Shown here: positions 32,809 to 44,437 of the stretch, in pieces
Layout: each line of letters starts with the position of its first letter
Numbering within the stretch: position 1 is the first letter of the stretch
NCBI GenBank assembly: GCA_012845835.1
Contig: JABAKD010000028.1
Location: 11,809,241 to 11,873,240 of the forward strand
Direction: 5' to 3'
DNA from: Undaria pinnatifida
Lineage: Eukaryota; Sar; Phaeophyceae; Laminariales; Alariaceae
Length of the DNA: 64,000 nucleotides
Translations under genes and position numbers: made by a program
Notes under the pieces: model-generated
Seen by the model: only the letters and a program-made list of their open reading frames with translations
Databases searched by the model: none
What the model was told of the DNA's origin: nothing

Positions 32809-33420
32809 GTGTGGGTACACCTAAAACGTGACACAACTTACAGACGATATCCAACAACTTCGTGACACAAATTACCTACGGCAAGACGTTTTGTGACAAA
32901 ATAACTCCTAAATCATGATATTTTCACGTAACAGAATCTCGAGACAAAACCAAGCAGGTAGAGCTGTCTCTTCGGCCTTTGGCCTTGGCTTTAGCACGGC
33001 CGCTGACACTCCAGGCAGCCTCTGCTGTAGGTATGAACGAGTGCGGTTGATCCGCAGCGAACTATCCCGCTGTGCTCGCTTCTATGTGACCAGTGTCCAT
33101 GCCATTTCATGTCACCTTCCTTCTGCTTTTAGCTCATCGTCGTACGGTTGAGGTCCGTACGTACTGGGTGAGAACAGTAGTATGTACGACGAGCATGAAC
33201 GCCAACTGACAACATTGGCAAACACACAACAGCAGGTGTAGCAGCAGTAGCCGAAGGGCGAAACTTCTAGCACATCCTGCACCAACTAGTAGCAACCAGA
33301 CCCACAGCAGGTAGCTCAAAGTGCAGTGCGAGTGCCGTTGGCAAGTTTAGTCGTACTCGCATCACTCTGTCCTATATATAACAACCGTTTTATATTCATG
33401 TTGATGAAGAAAAAAATATT
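32809..33420. other. Right flank of hAT-like copy 1, part of duplication I
   Basis: No gene recognised; the sequence is shared with 39.9-40.95 kb in inverse orientation. Confidence 0.5.
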
Positions 33421-34470
33421 ACATTTCCTGTAAGAATGATACGTCGTACGAGCGGACGTTCTGGTGTGCTGCTGCCGTAGCAGACGTTATGGTGTGCTGC
33501 TGCCGTGAGACCATCGAGCACACCGCATATGTTTTACATAAACGAAGCGAACAAGAGGCAGGGCACAGGGCCCCCCAACACAGAGACACGGGACAACCAC
33601 GGCCAGCTGTCGATTGCGTAATTGGCCGGTTGTCCGCGCTTCGGTGGGTGTATAGGAAGTGGTTCGTAGTACTGCTGCTGTAGACCGTCGAAAAACCACG
33701 TGACATCCCGTTCTGGTGGCAGACTCGCCAGTAGACCCCCGAAATTTCTTATTAATTTCTTTTTCTTGGCCCCGTGCACCCCTACTGAAAGATCTGGGCT
33801 TGGCTCATCAGCTTCACAACGCTCAGCACCCAATCGCGGCGTTATAGCTCACAGCAACAAGGCGCCGTGCAGTGCCCTGCGATGCCCTGCGGCTCAGCTC
33901 AGCAGTGCACCGCAGCGCAGCGCTAGCTCAGCAGAGCGAAGTGCTGTGCTTTACCGTGCTCTGCCGTCGCGGTCGTTCGTTACTCATGATATCTAAAACT
34001 CCGCTTGCGCTGATATTTAGGTATTTGGCGATTTATTCTACATCACGATTTTGGTGTGGGCACTTTGTGCTGTCTAAAACTGAACATGGCGTTTTTTCCA
34101 CACTCGAGTCATCAAGGGCCCAAGACCCGAGACGAGACGAAGCAAGGTTATTTGCCCTGTCCCGTCCGAGACCCAGAGCAGCATAGAGCACCAGCTGCCA
34201 GGGGTGTGAGACGAGGCATGCACGGCATGGGCCAGATAACGTTGCCTGCAACAACTGCCCGCCACAGTATAAACGCGCGGACGGACGCTGAGCGAGACAA
34301 GCGAGAAGTGCGCTTTTTTAAAAATCCATTACATACTTTTTCCATATACTTTTTCGAACGCACACTGGTGGGGGTCCTTCCAACGCACACTGTGTCGGGC
34401 CCCTGCCAACGCACACTTAAGGGCGTCCCGGGGGAGGGGGTTCGGGGGGGGGCGCATCGCCCCCCCCCGA

Positions 34471-34960
34471 CACTGCTAGTAGCATCCAAGCACCGTTCGG
34501 CTGCCCTGCCAACCCGGCGCTCGTGGTGCATTTTGGGACACACACAACACCAACACACACTACACTGCTAGTAGCATCCGAGCACCGTTCGGGTGCCCTG
34601 CCAACCCAGCGCTCGTGGTGCATTCTGGGACACACACCAACACCAACACACACTACACTGCTAGTAGCATCCAAGCACCGTTCGGCTGCCCTGCCAACCC
34701 AGCGCTGGTGGTGCATTTTGGGACACACACACATCAACACCAACACAATACACTGCTAGTAGCATCCAAGCACCGCTCGGCTGCCCTGCCAACCCAGCCC
34801 TGCCAACCCAGCGCTGGTGGTGCATTTTGGGACACACACCAACACCAACACACACTACACAGCTAGTAGCATCCAAGCACCGTTCGGCTGCCCTGCCAAC
34901 CCAGCGCTCGTCGTGCATGCGCTGGAACGTTTGCGCCTCTGCTGTTCGATCCTGCCCTTG
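34471..34960 (+). repeat. Minisatellite, about five units of 92-108 bp
   Basis: Units start at about 34,471, 34,563, 34,656, 34,750 and 34,857. Each begins CACTGCTAGTAGCATCCAAG, continues with CTGCCCTGCCAACCCAGCG and ends in an ACACCAACAC tract. Overlapping ORFs in several frames arise from the repetition. Confidence 0.85.
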
Positions 34961-35012
34961 CGGGGCATTTGGGACAACGAACACAACACACACCAAAAAC
35001 ATTTTATTTCAC

Positions 35013-35285
35013 TTCGTTGTGCCCTGGGCTGCGGAAAAAAATCCCCTCCCAAAAATACCGCCTCGTTATTACAAAACCATAAAATTCAAACGGCCGCGCT
35101 TCAAGCTTCAAATCAAACGGCGCTACGAACTACACCCTGGCACGCAAACAACCTCGCAGCGCACACCACACACCCTCTATTTCTATCCCTCCTCAGATAC
35201 ACCGCACTCCTCGGCGTTGCGCTGGAACGTTTGCGCCTCTGCTGTTCGATCCTGCCCGTGCGGGGCATTTGGGACAACGCACACA
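35013..35285 (+). repeat. Left copy of a 273-bp direct repeat
   Basis: Matches 36,312-36,583 in the same orientation, from TTGTGCCCTGGGCTGCGG to GCGGGGCATTTG. The pair flanks the inverted repeat and the gypsy fragment between them, which would fit a short LTR pair, but no primer-binding site or polypurine tract is evident. Confidence 0.6.
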
Positions 35286-35358
35286 ACACACACAAAACAC
35301 AAAACATACATATGTTGATATCATGTCCCCGAACCAACACGCCTAGGGAAAATGACGA

Positions 35359-35679
35359 AACCCCTTCAACCTTCCAGACATCGTTTCTGGAAGGATTGCT
35401 TGGGGAACACGGGATATTGTCATGTCTAGAACACGCCACGGAGCCTTCCCCTCCACGTTCCGCTGACGGATCCTCCGCGGCGGATACACCGCCTCGCGGG
35501 TTCTCCGCAGCGGGACTTTGGAAGGTCCCGCTGGATTGTTCCTTTTACCCGAGAGCTGGGGCAGCACTGACAACTGCTCGCCCACCGCTCTCATTACACC
35601 TGCTACTACTTCTTCTTGCACCTCTGGGAGTTCTTCCCAACCATGGTTATCTCTACCTCTGTCAACGGCCTGCTGTATC
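35359..35679 (+). repeat. Left arm of a 320-bp inverted repeat
   Basis: Inverse complement of 35,797-36,119 with very few differences. The spacer is 117 bp. The arms contain a GGATCCTCCGCGGCGGATAC segment. Confidence 0.8.
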
Positions 35680-35796
35680 AGCCCGTGTTGTCACACACTC
35701 GGCCGTCGTAGTTCAACAGTGAGAACACTCTGCTCACGCAGAGAGAAGTGGGATCACGACCTACCGACGGTTTTGACTACGAATCTTATTGGCGTC

Positions 35797-36119
35797 GATA
35801 CAGCAGGCCGTTGACAGAGGTAGAGATAACCATGGTTGGGAAGAACTCCCAGAGGTGCAAGAAGAAGTAGTAGCAGGTGTAATGAGAGCGGTGGGCGAGC
35901 AGTTGTCAGTGCTCCCCCAGCTCTCGGGTAAAAGGAACAATCCAGCGGGGCTTTCCAAAGTCCCGCTGCGGAGAATCCGCTAGGCGGTGTATCCGCCGCG
36001 GAGGATCCGTCAGCGGAACGTGGAGGGGAAGGCTCCGTGGCGTGTTCTAGACATGACAATATCCCGTGTTCCCCAAGCAATCCTTCCAGAAACGATGTCT
36101 GGAAGGTTGAAGGGGTTGG
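35797..36119 (-). repeat. Right arm of the 320-bp inverted repeat
   Basis: Pairs with 35,359-35,679. It is immediately followed by a gypsy RT fragment. The phrase ACGGTTTTGACTACGAATCT lies just before this arm (35,768) and again just after the gypsy fragment (36,279). Confidence 0.8.
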
Positions 36120-36126
36120 AAAAAAT

Positions 36127-36290
36127 AATTTCAATCAGTGCCGACCGTGTCAAAGCTATTTTAGCACTGCCTGAGCCTGAGTGTATCAAAGATAATCGCG
36201 GATTCTTAGGTACACTCAACTATGTCCGCCGTTTTATAGACGGTTATGCTGAAATAACAGCACCGCTGGTTGAACTCACGGTTTTGACTA
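36127..36290 (+). pseudogene. Ty3/gypsy reverse transcriptase fragment (thumb/connection)
   Basis: About 50 codons with ISADRVKAILALPEP and FLGTLNYVRRFIDGYAEI, then APLVELT. This is the conserved segment after the YxDD palm in Ty3/gypsy reverse transcriptases (family form: vkaI-P-P...FLG-nYyRrFi...PLt-L). Nothing else of pol is present on either side, so it is an isolated fragment carried with the repeats around it. Confidence 0.8.
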
Positions 36291-36311
36291 CGAATCTTAC
36301 ATAACAACAAT

Positions 36312-36583
36312 ATTTCACGTCGTTGTGCCCTGGGCTGCGGAAAAAAATCCCCTCCCAAAATGCCGCCTCGTCCTTACAAAACCATAAAATTCAAACGGCC
36401 GCGCTTCAAATCAAACGGCGCTACGAGCTACGAACTACACTCTGGCACGCGAACACCCTCCCAGCGCACACCGCACACCCTCTATTTCTATCCCTCGTCG
36501 GATACACCGCGCTCCTCGGTGTTGCGCTGGAACGTTTGCGCCTCTGCTGTTCGGTCCTGCCCGTGCGGGGCATTTGAGACGCA
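36312..36583 (+). repeat. Right copy of the 273-bp direct repeat
   Basis: See 35,013-35,285. It ends in ACACAACACACACAACAC microsatellite sequence. Confidence 0.6.
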
Positions 36584-37007
36584 CACAACACACACAACAC
36601 ACACAACACACACAACACACACATCACACATAACAAAAAAAGTTAAATTCGTTGTTTGTGCCCTGATCTGCCGTGTCTGCGTGCGGCGGCGACTGCGTCC
36701 TTCAGTTCGGCTGCTGCTGCATACTTCCTCTCGCTGGTTCTCCTGTCGCAGCTCATCTCCGCCGCGTGCTGTGGGTGTCTGCTATGAGCCTCTTCGCTCG
36801 TTCTAGGCTCCTATTTCTCTGCGGCTGCGTGTTCTTCGCCCTCTCCAAACCTTACGGCGTACCACCTCCTCGTGCTGCGGCGGAATCTCTGCACACCATG
36901 CAGCGGAACATCCCTGCAGCAGAGCGGTATTTTGACGACTGGGGAGACCAACTCTTCTAATAGACTACACATTCACAGGTCTCTCTCTGTGTAGTACATA
37001 TATGTAT

Positions 37008-37550
37008 GTGTAGCGCAGCAGTACTCCTGTGTGTTTGCGTGTGTAGGATACGCGTACGTGTTCGAACCTCCCATACTATCTCACCTTCTTCCAGCGCTCC
37101 TGCGGTACAAATCCCTTCCATCACATGTGTATGCAGGTGTGTACACGGCACTGCTTACACGCTGCGCACTCAGCATGGTCACAGCAGAGTGTGTATGTAG
37201 TGTGCACATAGCTCTCGCTGTGTGTAGCACACACATGTGTAGCGCAGCAGTACTCCTGTGTGTTTGCGTGTGTAGGATGCGCGTACGTGTTCGAACCTGC
37301 CATACTACCTCACCTTCCTCCAGCGTTCCTGTGGTACAAATCCCTTCCATCATCACCTGTGTATGCAGGTGTGTACAGCGGTGTGTGTGTAGTACATAGT
37401 CTACATGTGTAGCGCAGCTGTACTCCTGTGTGTTTGCGTGTGTAGGATACGCGTACGTGTTCGAACCTGCCATACTACCTCACCTTCTTCCAGCGCTCCT
37501 GCGGTACAAATGCCTTCCATCACCTGTGTATGCATCATCTTCTATGTGTG
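37008..37550 (+). repeat. Three tandem units with TGTGTAGCGCAGCAGTACTC
   Basis: Units start near 37,008, 37,236 and 37,406 and share GTGTTTGCGTGTGTAGGA, ACGTGTTCGAACCT and CGGTACAAATCCCTTCCATC. TAGCGCAGC and GTTCGAACC resemble tRNA A and B boxes, but acceptor and T arms do not pair, so I do not call tRNAs. No gene is recognised at 36,590-37,007. Confidence 0.7.
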
Positions 37551-38330
37551 TACAAGGGCTCCGCATGGGCGCCGGCATTCGCCGGCGCCCATGCTTCGGG
37601 TAGGGCAGGGCAGCACTTCGACAACTTAAGGTGTAGCTGTCTGATTTGGCATGCATTGAACTTTAAAGTAATGCCAAGAGTTTAATACGAACATGGGATT
37701 ATGAAAGTCATGCTTCGACAAAAGAAAAAACGTAATATTGTACGACAAAGAAGGCAAGGATAGGCGAAACAAACTATGTTAAATAAGCCGTCAAGTAAAA
37801 GTTGGCGTCTATCAAACAAAAATACCGAAAATAGTATTGTTGAGAACCTGCGTCGCCTCTAGGCGAAACGAAAAAGACCTTGGCATTAATGAAGAGACTG
37901 CACTGCTGTCCCCGTGGCAATGGAGGTTCAAAGTCGACAGGATGCAAAGTCGGTTTGCATCAAACGTCGACATGGGGCCATGTCAGCCGGCGAGGTTTTG
38001 GAAGAAGATTGCTTTGTTTGTTACGTGAAGGCTGTCGCATTGATTGGTCTGCGTGGTTGCGGGCGAGGAGGAAAACGCAGAAGAGGAGGGCGATCTCTCG
38101 TTGCGGCGGCGTTGTCTAAGATTGGTGCGGGGGTGGCTTTGCTCGTACGGGAGGTTGGCGTAGTGCTTCTTGTCTGTTTTTTCTCGGGAAGGCGGGATAT
38201 GTGTGTCTGCTGTCTTTTCTTCGTGGGTTCTTTCACGTTGTCGAAATCGGACGCGTCCCCTCAATACATAACATCCGGAGTGTCTCTACCATGACGACTG
38301 CTGATAGCGCCGTGCGTATTTCCTAGAGAC
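37551..38330 (-). mobile_element. Possible Helitron-like element, copy 1
   Basis: Read on the minus strand it begins GTCTCTAGGAAATACGC and ends with a perfect 14-bp stem, 4-nt loop hairpin (37,563-37,594, GCATGGGCGCCGGC and its complement) followed by 12 nt, GGAGCCCTTGTA. A TC start and a terminal hairpin about 11 nt from the 3' end are Helitron traits, but the CTRR end is not met. The second copy (45,272-46,097) lies in the other arm of duplication II, so the two copies are not independent insertions. TACAAGGGCTCCGC recurs at 48,003. No Rep/helicase is encoded. Confidence 0.35.
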
Positions 38331-38389
38331 TGACATATTATTTACTGGTAGTATTAATAATATAACTTTGCAACATTTTTTTTTTTTTA

Positions 38390-38735
38390 TCCCATTTATT
38401 ATCCCCGCGCCACCCTCGTGCTCCCTCCCAGTAGTAACTCAGATCCGGGGTCACATAGCGGGCCCTCCTCCTCCCTCCCCACTTCGGCACGTGCTTTCAT
38501 TTTCACCGCGAGGAGAATCCAGCATTTTCTTCCCTCGTCGACTCGCGTCGAATTGTACCTACCCACGCTGCTAGGCGCTCTCAGCAGTTGATCCCTTTTC
38601 TTTTTTGCATTTTTTAATTTTTGCAAATAAAGTCGAATGTCATCGTGGTGGGTGTCGAACTCAAGGACAACCAAACGTTAGTAGTATTCAAGGGTAAAAC
38701 CACTAGACCACCGGGGCGGCCGGCTGACAATTGAT
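38390..38735 (-). repeat. tRNA-headed SINE, copy 1 (uninterrupted)
   Basis: On the minus strand it begins GCCGGCCGCCCCGGTGGTCTAGTGG, where TGGTCTAGTGG is a good A box, and continues into about 330 bp shared with 44,046-44,350. This copy is intact across the A box and serves as the empty site for the element at 43,326-44,043. Confidence 0.6.
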
Positions 38736-38824
38736 GAAAACAAAACAGGATCTTTGCATAGATAGAGATTACATTCCCTTCCCCATATTGTATGATATTA
38801 CGATGGTTGACGCGATACGTATAG

Positions 38825-41415
38825 AATAAAGCACCAAATACCTAAATATCAGCCTACGCGGAGTTTTAGATATCATGAATAACGAACGACCGCGACGGCA
38901 GAGCACGGCAAAGCATAGCGCTTCGCTCTGCTGAGCTAGCGCTACGCTGCGGTGCGCTGCTGAGCTGAGCCGCAGGGCATCGCAGGGCACTGCACGGCGC
39001 TTCGTTGCTGTGAGCTATAGCGCTGCGATGGGGTGCTGGGCGGTGTGGAGCTGATGAGCCAAGCCCAGATCTCAGCCGATGAAGCTTCGTCAAGTACAAA
39101 ACAAATGGTGCGAATCAAAGCAAAGCTAAAGCTGGACCGTTCCGCAACTAATGCACAGGCGGCAAATTAGCGGCAAATCAACTTACTAGACAAAAAAAAA
39201 GAAAAAATCGCGAAAAGGTTCAAAATCGTGTTGGCAGAAAAACCAAATTTGCAGGAAGCAGCTGAAAGGTCAAGAAACAGGAAATATTTCAGTTGTTGTT
39301 CTCACATTCACTCGCACAATCCAGTCCGTGGTCACAGGACTGGTTCCAGTCACTCTGGAGCAGAGAAATACCCTAGGGAAAAACACAAACAACCCAAGGT
39401 GGTACACGCATAAATCACAGCTGACGCAATCCATGCCTCCACCAGATACATATAAAAGTGAGATCGGGAGTCAGTATACGATGTGCCAGGTCCATACCGG
39501 TGCATACGTCTCATTACTCGCGCCTGGGAAAACCGACTATACCGCTTGCCACCCAAGAAAGACTACCACGTATATATCACAAGTAGTATCTATCACTACG
39601 CATACGCACGACAGACGCAAGTCAATTGGAAAAAAGAAACAAAGAACAAAGAAAGGAAAGGAAAGGAAATGGGTGCATGGGGCCAAGAAAAAGAAAAGAA
39701 AAATAAATTTTGGGGGGTCTACTGGCGAGGCTGCCACCAGAACGGGATGTCACATGTCACGTGGTCTTTCGACGGTCTACAGCAGTAGTACTACGAACGA
39801 CTTCCGATACACCCACCGAAGCACGGACTACCGGCCAATTACGCGATCGACAGCTGGCCGTAGTTGTCACGTGTCTCTGTGTTGGGGACCCCTGCCCTGC
39901 CTCTTGTTGGTTCTTGAGAGTGATGCGTGTACGACTAAACTTGCCAACGGCACTCGCACTGCACTTTGAGCTATCTGCTGTGGTTCTGGTTGCTACTTGT
40001 TGCTGCATTATGTGCTAGACGTTTCGCCCTTTGGCTACTGCTGCTACACCTGATGTTGTGTGTTTGCCAATGTCGTCAGTTGGCGTTCATGCTCGTCGTA
40101 CATACTGCTGTTCTCACCCAGTACGTGCGGGTTTCCTCGTACCTCAACCGTACGACGACGAGCTCAAAACAGGACAGGAGGTGACATGAAATGGCGTGGA
40201 CAATGGCCACATAGAAGCGAGCACAGCGGGATAGTTCGCTGCGAATCAACGGCACTCGTTCATGCCTTCAGCAGAGGCTGGCTGGAGTGTCAGCGGCCGT
40301 GCTAAAGCCAGGGCCAAAGGCCGAAGAGACGGTTCTACCTGCTTGGTTTTGTCTCGAAATTCTGTTATATATTGGACAGAATGATGCGTGTACGACTAAA
40401 CTTGCCAACGGCACTCGCACTGCACTTTGAGCTATCTGCTGTGGTTCTGGTTGCTACTTGTTGCTGCATTATGTGCTAGACGTTTCGCCCTTCGGCTTCT
40501 GCTGCTACACCTGCTGTTTTGTGCTTGCCAATGTCGTCAATTGGCGTTCATGCTCGTCGTACATACTGCTGTTCTCACCGAGTACGTACGGGTTTCCTTG
40601 TACCTCAACCGTACGACGACGAGCTCAAAACAGAAGGAAGGTGACATGAAATGGCATGGACAATGGCCACATAGAAGCGAGCACAGCGGGATAGTTCGCT
40701 GCGAATCAACGGCACTCGTTCATGCCTTCAGCAGAGGCTGGCTGGAGTGTCAGCGGCCGTGCTAAAGCCAGGGCCAAAGGCCGAAGAGACGGTTCTACCT
40801 GCTTGGTTTTGTCTCGAGATTCTGTTACGTGAAAGTATCATGATTCGGGAGATTTTTTGTCACGAAACGTCTTGCCGTCGGTAATTTGTGTCACGAAGTT
40901 GTTGGATATCGTCGGTAAATTGTGTCACGTTTTAGGTGAACCCACACTAAAAGATTGAATTTCCAGCAGGCCAAACAAGCAGAAACAAAAGCAATAAAAT
41001 GCCGAGCAAGAAACCAAACGAACTAGTAAAAAAGTACAGCAAAGAAACTAACGCTCGAGACTATGCCACCGCAAAATTCCAAACATTATCACGTACCGTT
41101 TGGAAATGATGCCAATTTTGTGAATCATTCAGGCGTTGCAGCCATTAAGATTCAACCTACTTTCCAAAATTCCTCCTCGACACTCGCTCGTCTCGCTCGG
41201 CACCCGTCCGCGTTCACGTCGATGTGCGGAACGGACACGGCAGGGCGAGGGGCGTTGGAGCCGCCCCCCGAAGGCGGCGCTCGAACCAAGCCATATTCGA
41301 CCGAGAATTCCAGTTCCGCGAATCGCATGCTTAGGCCGAGACAAAAAACTCCTGACCAAAGTCCATGACACCAAGGAATGACTCGATATTCAAGGAATGA
41401 TTTTATATATATATT
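38825..41415 (-). repeat. Right arm of large inverted duplication I
   Basis: Inverse of 30,700-34,040 in blocks. It carries an R4 insertion region (about 39,110-39,700) and a tandem duplication of about 420 bp (39,925-40,345 and 40,384-40,790). At about 40,940-40,965 it holds the uninterrupted target of the hAT-like copy 1. Confidence 0.75.
39293..39690 (+). repeat. SINE-like repeat R4, copy 2
   Basis: Same landmarks as copy 1 at 3309; ends in a GAAAGGAAAGGAAAGG purine tail. Confidence 0.6.
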
Positions 41416-41636
41416 TATGTAGTCTATGCGTCTCCAGCTACGGCTGTGCGTCCTGTAACAAGTGCTCGTGTCTTTCAGCACGTTGCATCCTACATCTGCG
41501 TACAACGTAACCCATGCGCACATTGTCATCACACCATGCGGCCTTCCTCGGCAAATTCTGCTGTTCCCTTTACAGGGGACTAAGTACGAGCATCTTATCG
41601 GTGACATTCTCCTCCTCAAAGCGAAAGTCGCCGACT

Positions 41637-41940
41637 AAACATTCCGCCACTCCCGACGATCGCCAAGTGCTTTCTCGCGCAGTCAAGTGTGACAAAACCT
41701 TCAGCCACTCCCGACGATTGCCAAGTGCCTTCTCGCGCAGTCAAGTGTGATAAAACATTCAGCCACTCCCGACGATCGCCAAGTGCCTTCTCGCGCAGTC
41801 CAGTGTGACAAAACATTCCGCCATTCCCGACGATCGCCAAGTGCCTTCTCGCGCAGTCAAGTGTGATAAAACATTCCGCCACTCCCGACGATCACCAAGT
41901 GCCTTCTCGCGCAGCGAGCCACCAGTCAAGTGTGACAAAA
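41637..41940 (+). repeat. Tandem repeat, about five units of 60 bp
   Basis: Unit ACTCCCGACGATCGCCAAGT, then GCCTTCTCGCGCAGTCAAGT and GTGACAAAACATTC; the last unit has an extra GCGAGCCACC insertion. Confidence 0.85.
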
Positions 41941-43195
41941 TACTTCTCCACTTACACCAAAAACACTGACTATAATACCAAGAAACATGTATCGTTTGTA
42001 TTTTGGGCGGTATAGACTACGCCCGAGCTATTCTTGAATCTTGGCATATATCCTCAATGAGGACACACAACTCGTAATGCACGCGATCGGAGTATCACAC
42101 ACAGCTTGCAAAGATGAGTTTCGACGAAATCTTCGATCTCACAGCTGGAGTGTATTTTCATTTTTTATAATATATATGTAGACTAGTAGAGCTTGAATAA
42201 AAGAGGGACAACATTTCCAAATTTGCATCATTTCCAAATTTGAATCTTTTTTTTTCCCCGGCGTCGCTTTTTTCATGGCGGCCTCGAAGAGCTGTTGTTA
42301 GTGTTCTCCTGAGTACTAACTACTACTACTGTTACAGCAGTAGGCGTGGAGAGGGGAAAGCTCCGGAGATCCCTCTTTCGAAGTCGGTGAGAATCGAAAA
42401 CGTGTTTGGTTGGTATTTTAGCATAACCCACTAGTCTACTGAGTTACTTCTGAGTCACGTGACAAGTGGGTAGTGCTGTGTCGTGAGTTCGATTCTCACC
42501 GCCTTCATATTTGTCGTTTTCGAGCGTGCGCGCTGACGACATTGTGAATGGTTACTTTGGTAGTTTCACATGTCATGTAGCACCACCCACTGACTGAGTC
42601 AAGTGATTAATAGCTCAGTGGGCAGTGCTGTACGATTTCTCGGTCAAGTCACTTTGTTCGAAGGGCGCTGTCCAACGCCTTCCTTATCCGTCCCCTATAC
42701 ACCTGACCGTGAACGCGTACTACGTGCGGGAGGTAAGAAACACATCCGAGAATATAGCGGGGACGATTTTGGATTTTGGATTCCTGGGCAGTTCTTTTTC
42801 CGAGAACGGGTCAACGCGTGGCGTACTAATCAATGACACAGCAGCAATCTATACCACTGCATTATGGTGCGATCATTCGACTTCATATTATTAGGTGCTA
42901 CTGCTGCTTTATGGAAGGATATTCGATTATATCGGAAAGGCATCTACGCTACATTGTCGGAGGGCGAAAATAATAACAACAATAATATTAGTATATTGTA
43001 GTAGTCAACGACGATATATACCCGGTGCTACGCTGTTTTCAAATTCCGAGCTTCAAGAGCAGCAGTAGTAGTAGTAGTTGTTGTTGTTGTTCTCACATTA
43101 ACTCGCATAACCAAGTCCGTGGTCACAGGACACAGGCTCTCCATCAGTAAATAATAATGTTGACTGACACCACAGGCGACCTCTCTGGGTACGTA
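41941..43195. other. Repeat fragments; no gene recognised
   Basis: 42,060-42,170 is a 3' fragment of R1. 42,640-42,720 is a short fragment of the repeat at 1.9 and 30.7 kb. 42,450-42,630 has two tRNA-like phrases (GAGTTCGATTCTC and TAGCTCAGTGG) without a foldable tRNA. 43,076-43,150 is part of R4. Confidence 0.4.
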
Positions 43196-43299
43196 GCGCA
43201 GCGTCAACCATCGAAATATCCAGCTGGAAATATCATACAATATGGGGGAATGTAACCTCTATCTATGCAAAAATCATGTTTCGTTTTTATCAATATTGT

Positions 43300-44350
43300 C
43301 AGCCGGCCGCCCCCGGTAGTCTATACGAGCTGGGCCGGCCAAGAAACCTCCTAATCCGTCAGTCGGGCATATCTTTTGAACGACAGTGATCCACTGCAAA
43401 CTGAGCATATCCTCGTAATCAGCTAGATACGGTGGTCATTTTAAGCCCTCCAGCTTGAGAATCTGCCAAGTTGGTGCCGAAAAAAGTGTTTGCCACTCAC
43501 GTCTCGTAGTTTGAGCATTTTTTTCATGATTTGTTTGTGTTGCTTTTTCTAAAATTGCTCGAAATATGTGGATGGAATTGGCTCAATTTTTCTGGGCATG
43601 TACATCTTGGGACGAGGAGTAGGGACATATGCGTTTCATTTCATGGGTCACTTTCTTTCGAAAGTTATGGATGAATTCCTGAATATATATATGTAAATTT
43701 GTATGCAGAGGCACTTCGGTGGAAACTTAGCCATGCACCTGTCAATTTTTGAAGTTAGGACCTGAAATTTTGACACGTGAGTTAAATCAAGCTAAAAAAA
43801 AAAGTAAAAGTGAGATGCATAAAAAAAAAACAATCGATGCACTTTTCCCTGCCTCAAACTTCAGCAAAAATTTTGGGCCGGCCGTGGTAGGACATTTTTT
43901 TCATTTTTTTTTGCATCCGAGTATGAATGTCTTGCTCAGCTTGTTTGAAATAACGTGTCAAAATTTCAGATCCAAACTTCAAAAATTAGGTTCGATGTAT
44001 TGCGATATTGTCCCTATCAGGGCCTCTTGCCCGGCCCAGTTCGTAGTGGTTTTACCCTTGAATACTATTAATACTAACAAACGTTTGTTTGTCTTTGACT
44101 TCGACACCCACCACGATGAGATTAGACTTTATTTGCTCAAATGGAAAAAGAAAAAAAGGGATCATCAACTGCTGAGAGTGCCTAGCAGTGTGGGTAGGTA
44201 CAAGTCGACGCGAGTCGACGAGGGTAGAAAATGCTGGATTCTCCTCGCGATAAAAATGAAGGCACGTGCCGAAGTGGGGAGGGAGGAGGAGGGCCCGCTA
44301 TGTGACCCCGGATCTGAGTTACTACTGGGAGGGAGCGCGAGGGTGGTGCG
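43300..44350 (+). repeat. tRNA-headed SINE, copy 2, split by a TIR element
   Basis: Head at 43,300-43,325 (GCCGGCCGCCCCCGGTAGTCTA) and body at 44,046-44,350 (GTGGTTTTACCCTTGAAT onward). The two parts join exactly within the A box when compared with 38,390-38,735. Confidence 0.65.
43326..44043. mobile_element. TIR element of 718 bp with TA target duplication
   Basis: Left end CGAGCTGGGCCGGCCAAGA, right end (inverted) CGAACTGGGCCGGGCAAGA. TA flanks both ends (43,324-43,325 and 44,044-44,045). The interior is AT-rich and non-coding. TA duplications suit Tc1/mariner-type mobilisation. Confidence 0.7.
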
Positions 44351-44437
44351 AGGATAACAAATGGGACGAAGAAAACAAAAATTGCGAAGATATACTATTA
44401 ATATCACTACCACTAAATAATATATATATGTTCGTCT

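Larger units (their letters stand above)
30700..34040 (+). repeat. Left arm of large inverted duplication I
   Basis: Blocks of this arm match the minus strand of 38,825-41,415: 30,715-31,158 plus 32,809-33,060 against 40,750-41,385; 33,000-33,375 against 39,925-40,345 and again 40,384-40,790; 33,510-33,750 against 39,712-39,930; 33,785-34,030 against 38,825-39,075. The order is conserved and reversed. This arm was later interrupted by the hAT-like element at 31,159-32,800. Confidence 0.75.
37551..38815 (+). repeat. Left arm of inverted duplication II
   Basis: Inverse complement of 43,196-46,097 apart from two insertions in the right arm. It contains a Helitron-like segment (37,551-38,330) and a tRNA-headed SINE on the minus strand (38,390-38,735). 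It preserves the state before those insertions. Confidence 0.8.

Noticed and set aside
37008-37480. tRNA-like units with TAGCGCAGC and GTTCGAACC
   Set aside because: No consistent cloverleaf; the units are a tandem repeat.
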